Below the pieces are notes generated by a model. That model had not been told where the DNA came from, made no database searches, and saw only the letters and a program-made list of their open reading frames with translations. The position numbers and the translations under genes were made by a program. Below are positions 57,577 through 60,033 of a stretch of 60,033 bases of DNA, one piece after another (the stretch's first letter is position 1; each line of letters begins with the position of its first letter). The DNA comes from Scenedesmus sp. ARA3 (Eukaryota > Chlorophyta > Chlorophyceae > Sphaeropleales > Scenedesmaceae): contig RWJK01001835.1 in NCBI GenBank assembly GCA_004335835.1, forward strand, positions 69,166 to 129,198. The letters are read 5' to 3'.

Positions 57577-59178
57577 TTGCAGGAGGTGACAATGGCAGTG
57601 TGTTGTTCGCAGGCTTTGGCGGTGTGAAAGAACGGGCGAGAGCGCCAACATTTGACAACACGGCAGCAATCAGAGGAACAGTTGCAGTGATTTGCAGCGT
57701 CAGCGCGCAGATGAGCATGGCGTCGATGCCCCAGGTCACCGAACAGATCCACCATGCCCATGCTGTTGTGATAAGATTTAAAACGCGGAGGTGCTTGTGC
57801 CGGCCGAGCAGCAGTTGACAGCAGCGGCAGGTGAGTATGACCGCATGCACAGGCTAGCTGTGGCAAACAATACTGGGAACATATACTGGCCATGGCATGG
57901 CAATATGCAGACACAGCAGTCGTCAATCCTGGAAGGAACTGCAAGCTGCAGAGTTTGAACCAAAAGTAACAGCCAATATAACAGTCAAAGTAACAAACCC
58001 CACCTGTTGGGGTCCAGGTCATTGAGGTCATCATCGGAGGCATCCGCGGAGGTGAGCCGCGCAAAAGCAGCACTGATGAGCTGAAACTTGGTGGTTGACT
58101 CCTCACTGTTGCCGTTCTTATCAGGATGCCTGCAGGGTTAACAACATACAGCAGCAGCTGCATGCCATTGTGCCTCAACTGTGTCAGCTAGAAGCTGCTT
58201 GTTGACTCCTCGCTGCTGTTGCCATTCGTGTCAGGGTGCCTGCAGGAACGGCAGACGGATAGCAGCAGCTGCATGGCAGTCTTTTGATCTTAATAGGTGC
58301 TTGCCGGCAATTCCATGTGGAATCGAAGCCGCTGCCGTTCTTGTCAAGATGCTTGATTGCCAGGCTGCACTGTGAGCTACGGCTGGTGGGTGGGCTCCTT
58401 GCTGCTGCCGTTCTTGTCAAGATGCTTGCAGGAAGAGCCTGCTGCTTGCATGCCAGTCGCTTTTGCCAGGCTGCACTGTGAGCTAGGGCTTGTAAGTGGG
58501 CTCCTTGCTGCTGCCGTTGTTGTGAGGGTACCTGCAGGAATAGCCTACTGCTTGTATGCCAGGCTGCACTGCTGGTAGCAGCTGCAGCGCCAGCTGCTGG
58601 CACAGCAGGGCGCGAGCAGGAGTGCTGCTGAAACAGTTGCAGGCTGCAGCTCTTAGCCAATGGCATAGATCCACATTGGCTACACAGCAGCGCGCTGCAC
58701 AACGTGTGCCTCGTGGCTATTGCTCGGCGCAGTTCACACTGCAGGTGGCCACCTTGGACGCTGCACCAGACTGCAGCCCTCAGCTGCAGTAAATGCTGCT
58801 GTGCCCGCTGCTTGCCGCTGTTAACTTGCGGAATGTTTCACCGTGCTGTGAACCAAAAGATCACATCGTTGATGTGCAGACAGCAGCAGCGCAGCCTGAT
58901 CTGGTGCAAGACAGACGCTGCTGCTGTGCTGTGGTGCCACCCAGTGCCCAAACGCAGCATGCACGCTCACCACTTGAGTGCCAGCTGCCTGAAGGCTTTC
59001 TTGATGGTGCCCTCATCTTCCGTAGCCTGCAATCAGTCAACGAAGCGCTTCGCATGAGCCCCCTGCACAGCATGCTAGCCCGGCCAGCCCAGCCAAGCCA
59101 TAATCCGTGCCAAAGTCTTGTGCTCGTGCTTGCCTCGATCTCCAAGACGCTGAACGCCTCTTCCCTAGTGATCTTCAT
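49562..59178 (-). CDS. J-domain (DnaJ/Hsp40) protein with G/F region, fibronectin-III-like domain and long Gln/Ala-rich tail
   Basis: Exons on the - strand: 59178-59134, 59026-58971, 58129-58004, 57313-57043, 56132-55999, 55438-55384, 54746-54567, 53507-53234, 52904-52603, 52120-51608 and 51277-49562; 3672 nt, 1223 aa, all phases consistent. The J domain opens the protein: ITREEAFSVLEIEATEDEG, IKKAFRQLALKW then HPDKNGN (HPD at residues 35-37), and FQLISAAFARLTS; so Hsp70 ATPase stimulation is expected. Next come MEDLFGDLGIDPMLIFAMLF, a Gly/Phe/Arg-rich segment (about 95-165), an acidic patch (DDDDEDYDEWETGDEDD), and a charged helix (KEEEKLNKKAAQWRRAQE). Residues about 260-380 resemble a fibronectin type III module (PRPVMASRSNSSVSINV, VLYQLDYRP, LQPGTKYVFRARG, WGDFS). 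The rest is Lys/Ala coiled coil, then some 570 residues rich in Gln, Ala, Ser and Tyr. The first intron starts with GC, not GT. Substrate unknown; the tail could drive condensation. Confidence 0.82.
50500..50565 (-). repeat. 12-bp coding repeat (Pro-Leu-Ala-Val)
   Basis: Inside the last exon of the J-domain gene, five consecutive 12-bp units encode PLAV, PLAV, PLAV, PIAV, PVAA. They are in frame, so unit number can change without breaking the gene. Confidence 0.85.
53585..53925 (-). repeat. Echoes of the fibronectin-III exon start
   Basis: The acceptor end of exon 8 (+ strand GCTGGTAGAGCACCTGCGCC, TGTGCAGG(G/C)AAGCAGCAG; true at about 53490-53526) recurs at about 53590-53650, 53705-53760 and 53808-53872, with a weak fourth at about 53897-53920, at roughly 110-bp spacing. 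In each copy the acceptor (CTGCACAGGCGCAG on the - strand) is intact. Confidence 0.85.
54025..54900 (-). repeat. Echoes of exon 7 of the J-domain gene on both sides
   Basis: The donor end of exon 7 (+ strand CACCTGCACAGCTGCATCCG, CCGCGCCGCGCCGGTCCACG, TTGATGCTGA) recurs at about 54038-54115, 54170-54265, 54355-54375 (fragment) and 54436-54515. The acceptor end (GAGCTGCTGGCGGCGCCCTG, GCGCTGCTGCTGAGCGAAGA) recurs at about 54831-54890. Confidence 0.85.
55185..55685 (-). repeat. Echoes of exon 6 of the J-domain gene
   Basis: The true exon (55384-55438) is only 55 bp. Its donor end is copied at about 55189-55228 (CTCACCTCCTGGGCGCGCCG), and its acceptor end at about 55521-55560 and 55640-55678 (TTCTTGTTGAGCTTCTCCTC, CTC(C/T)TTCCTGC). 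Confidence 0.85.
55858..57770 (-). repeat. Echoes of the Gly/Phe-rich exon 4 of the J-domain gene
   Basis: The donor side (+ strand CACCTCATAGAAAGCAAAGC, CGCCGCCGCCGCGGCTGCCG, CCAAACGGCCCGCC) is true at 57040 and copied at about 56330-56455, 56545-56680 and 56783-56900. The acceptor side (GATGCCCAGGTCCCCAAAGA, GGTCCTGCATGTCC, ATGCTGTTGA) is true at 57280-57313 and copied at about 57472-57535 and 57708-57770, with a displaced fragment at 55864-55905. Confidence 0.85.
58185..58540 (-). repeat. Echoes of the HPD-containing exon 3 of the J-domain gene
   Basis: The acceptor end of exon 3 (+ strand GACTCCTCACTGTTGCCGTT, CTTATCAGGATGCCTGCAGG; true at about 58096-58135) recurs at about 58203-58245, 58323-58352, 58395-58437 and 58500-58537. 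The copies cover the codons of the HPDKNGN motif, variously mutated. Confidence 0.8.
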
Positions 59179-60033
59179 TGCTTTCAAGGTCGTAAGCTAA
59201 GCAGGAGGGGCTCGGCACGCTACTGGGCACCCGGCAGGCGCGTGTAAGTGAGACTACTGGCTTCTGGTTCGGCTGCGGATGTTTATTCAAACGCTGTGAT
59301 TACTAAAGTAACATCTTCGGTTCAACAAGATGAACTGCGACACCTGCAGGCTGCACCTTCAGGGAACTGCAGCAGCAACAGGCCCTACTGGCAACACACC
59401 CTTGACAAGTACAAAAACTACAGCAGCTGCACATTGAACGATGCAAGAAGCAGCTGTATTAAAGTCCATGATCTCTTCTTTTGGATGGCATGCATAAATG
59501 GACACAATGCCATCGTGCACAAGTGAGGTGACATCATGTCAATGACACAACCGCTGCCAACTGCCTGTTACATCTGCAGCACAGACAGCGCGCATGTCTT
59601 TCAGGGGCCAGCTCTTATAAAACTGTCTCAAGAGCACTGGCCGTCACGCATTCCATCTAATACATGCCTCACTCACCCACTGCTGTGACCCCCGTGCCGG
59701 CCAAATCATGATGATCAGCTGTGTTGAGTCATACCTCTGGCACTGCCTTTATGATACAACCTGCCCACTGCTTGTATGATACAACCCGCCCACTGCTTGT
59801 ATGATACAACCCGCCCACTGCTTATGTGATATAACCAGCCCACTGCTTGTATGATACAACCCGCCCACTTGACGCATCATCTCACCCGCCGCTGTGCAAC
59901 TCAAGCCAGCACACGCACTCCTCGTGACAGAAAATTGATAATTCAACTTGCTGCTGCCCTGGGTGTGAATGTCAGCAGCAGCGGCGCGCGCGGGTACACG
60001 CTGACAGAAAACGTCTCCCCAGCCGCCAAGCTC
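59179..60033. other. Upstream flank of the J-domain gene
   Basis: Probably the promoter and 5' UTR of the J-domain gene, then intergenic DNA. A 25-bp repeat lies at 59749-59870. The window ends in a GCGCGCGC-containing stretch with no supported gene. Confidence 0.4.
59749..59870. repeat. 25-bp tandem repeat
   Basis: Five units of about TATGATACAACC(C/T)GCCCAC plus TGCTTG in direct tandem. One unit is altered to TATGTGATATAACCAG. The unit length is not a multiple of three, which argues against coding. Confidence 0.9.

Noticed and set aside
10825..58540. Introner-type mobile elements as the cause of the repeats
   Set aside because: Introners share one sequence across unrelated genes; here each copy matches only its own neighbouring exon, and there are no common ends or target-site duplications that I can see.
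10825..58540. Simple assembly artefact (collapsed or repeated reads, haplotype stitching)
   Set aside because: Copies differ by many substitutions and have different lengths and CTG tracts, which stitching would not create; still worth confirming with long reads.
59749..59870. CRISPR-like array
   Set aside because: Direct tandem repeat without spacers in a eukaryotic nuclear context.

Overview
This is a nuclear window from a eukaryote, most likely a chlorophyte green alga. The signs are many short exons with GT-AG introns, very heavy CAG/CTG (Gln, Ala, Ser) low-complexity coding and intron tracts, TGTAA-type polyadenylation motifs, and a gene set typical of Viridiplantae (COP9 signalosome subunit, LURP-one-related protein, VIP1/PPIP5K). 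The exact lineage (Scenedesmaceae-like is my guess) is inference. There are no rRNAs, tRNAs, CRISPR arrays or intact transposons that I can support.

Layout. 1-3204 (+): a large Ala-rich ORF, cut by the window edge. 6920-7279 (+): a small CxxC/GGHM-type protein. 8139-11547 (-): an F-box/leucine-rich-repeat protein, divergent from 12362-13401 (+), the mitochondrial small Tim chaperone TIM13. 14698-17266 (+): a SpoU/TrmH-type RNA 2'-O-methyltransferase. 18114-21543 (+): CSN7. 21544-25303: gene-poor, with two minisatellites. 25304-28736 (-): a LURP-one-related (LOR) protein. 29765-33160 (-): a fucosyltransferase-like glycosyltransferase, divergent from 34756-48455 (+), a 23-exon VIP1/PPIP5K inositol-pyrophosphate synthase. 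49562-59178 (-): an 11-exon J-domain protein with a fibronectin-III-like domain and a very long Gln/Ala-rich tail, convergent with VIP1. For the seven multi-exon genes that I rebuilt by hand, the summed exons are exact multiples of three and the phases agree at every junction. This makes the models fairly strong, although no transcript data were available. The genes are housekeeping or signalling genes with no shared pathway, so this is an ordinary chromosome arm and not a functional cluster.

The most unusual signal is not a gene. Six of the seven rebuilt genes (all except TIM13) carry what I call exon echoes: degenerate, truncated tandem copies of an exon end plus its splice site and some flanking intron, lying in the neighbouring intron or just past the stop codon. 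By eye I count about 80-90, up to four or five per junction, with ages ranging from near-perfect 125-bp repeats (in the CSN7 gene) to decayed copies with in-frame stops. Many start or end in CTG/CAG tracts, which also occupy the polypyrimidine position just before many 3' splice sites. This looks like a continuing local duplication process aimed at exon-intron junctions.
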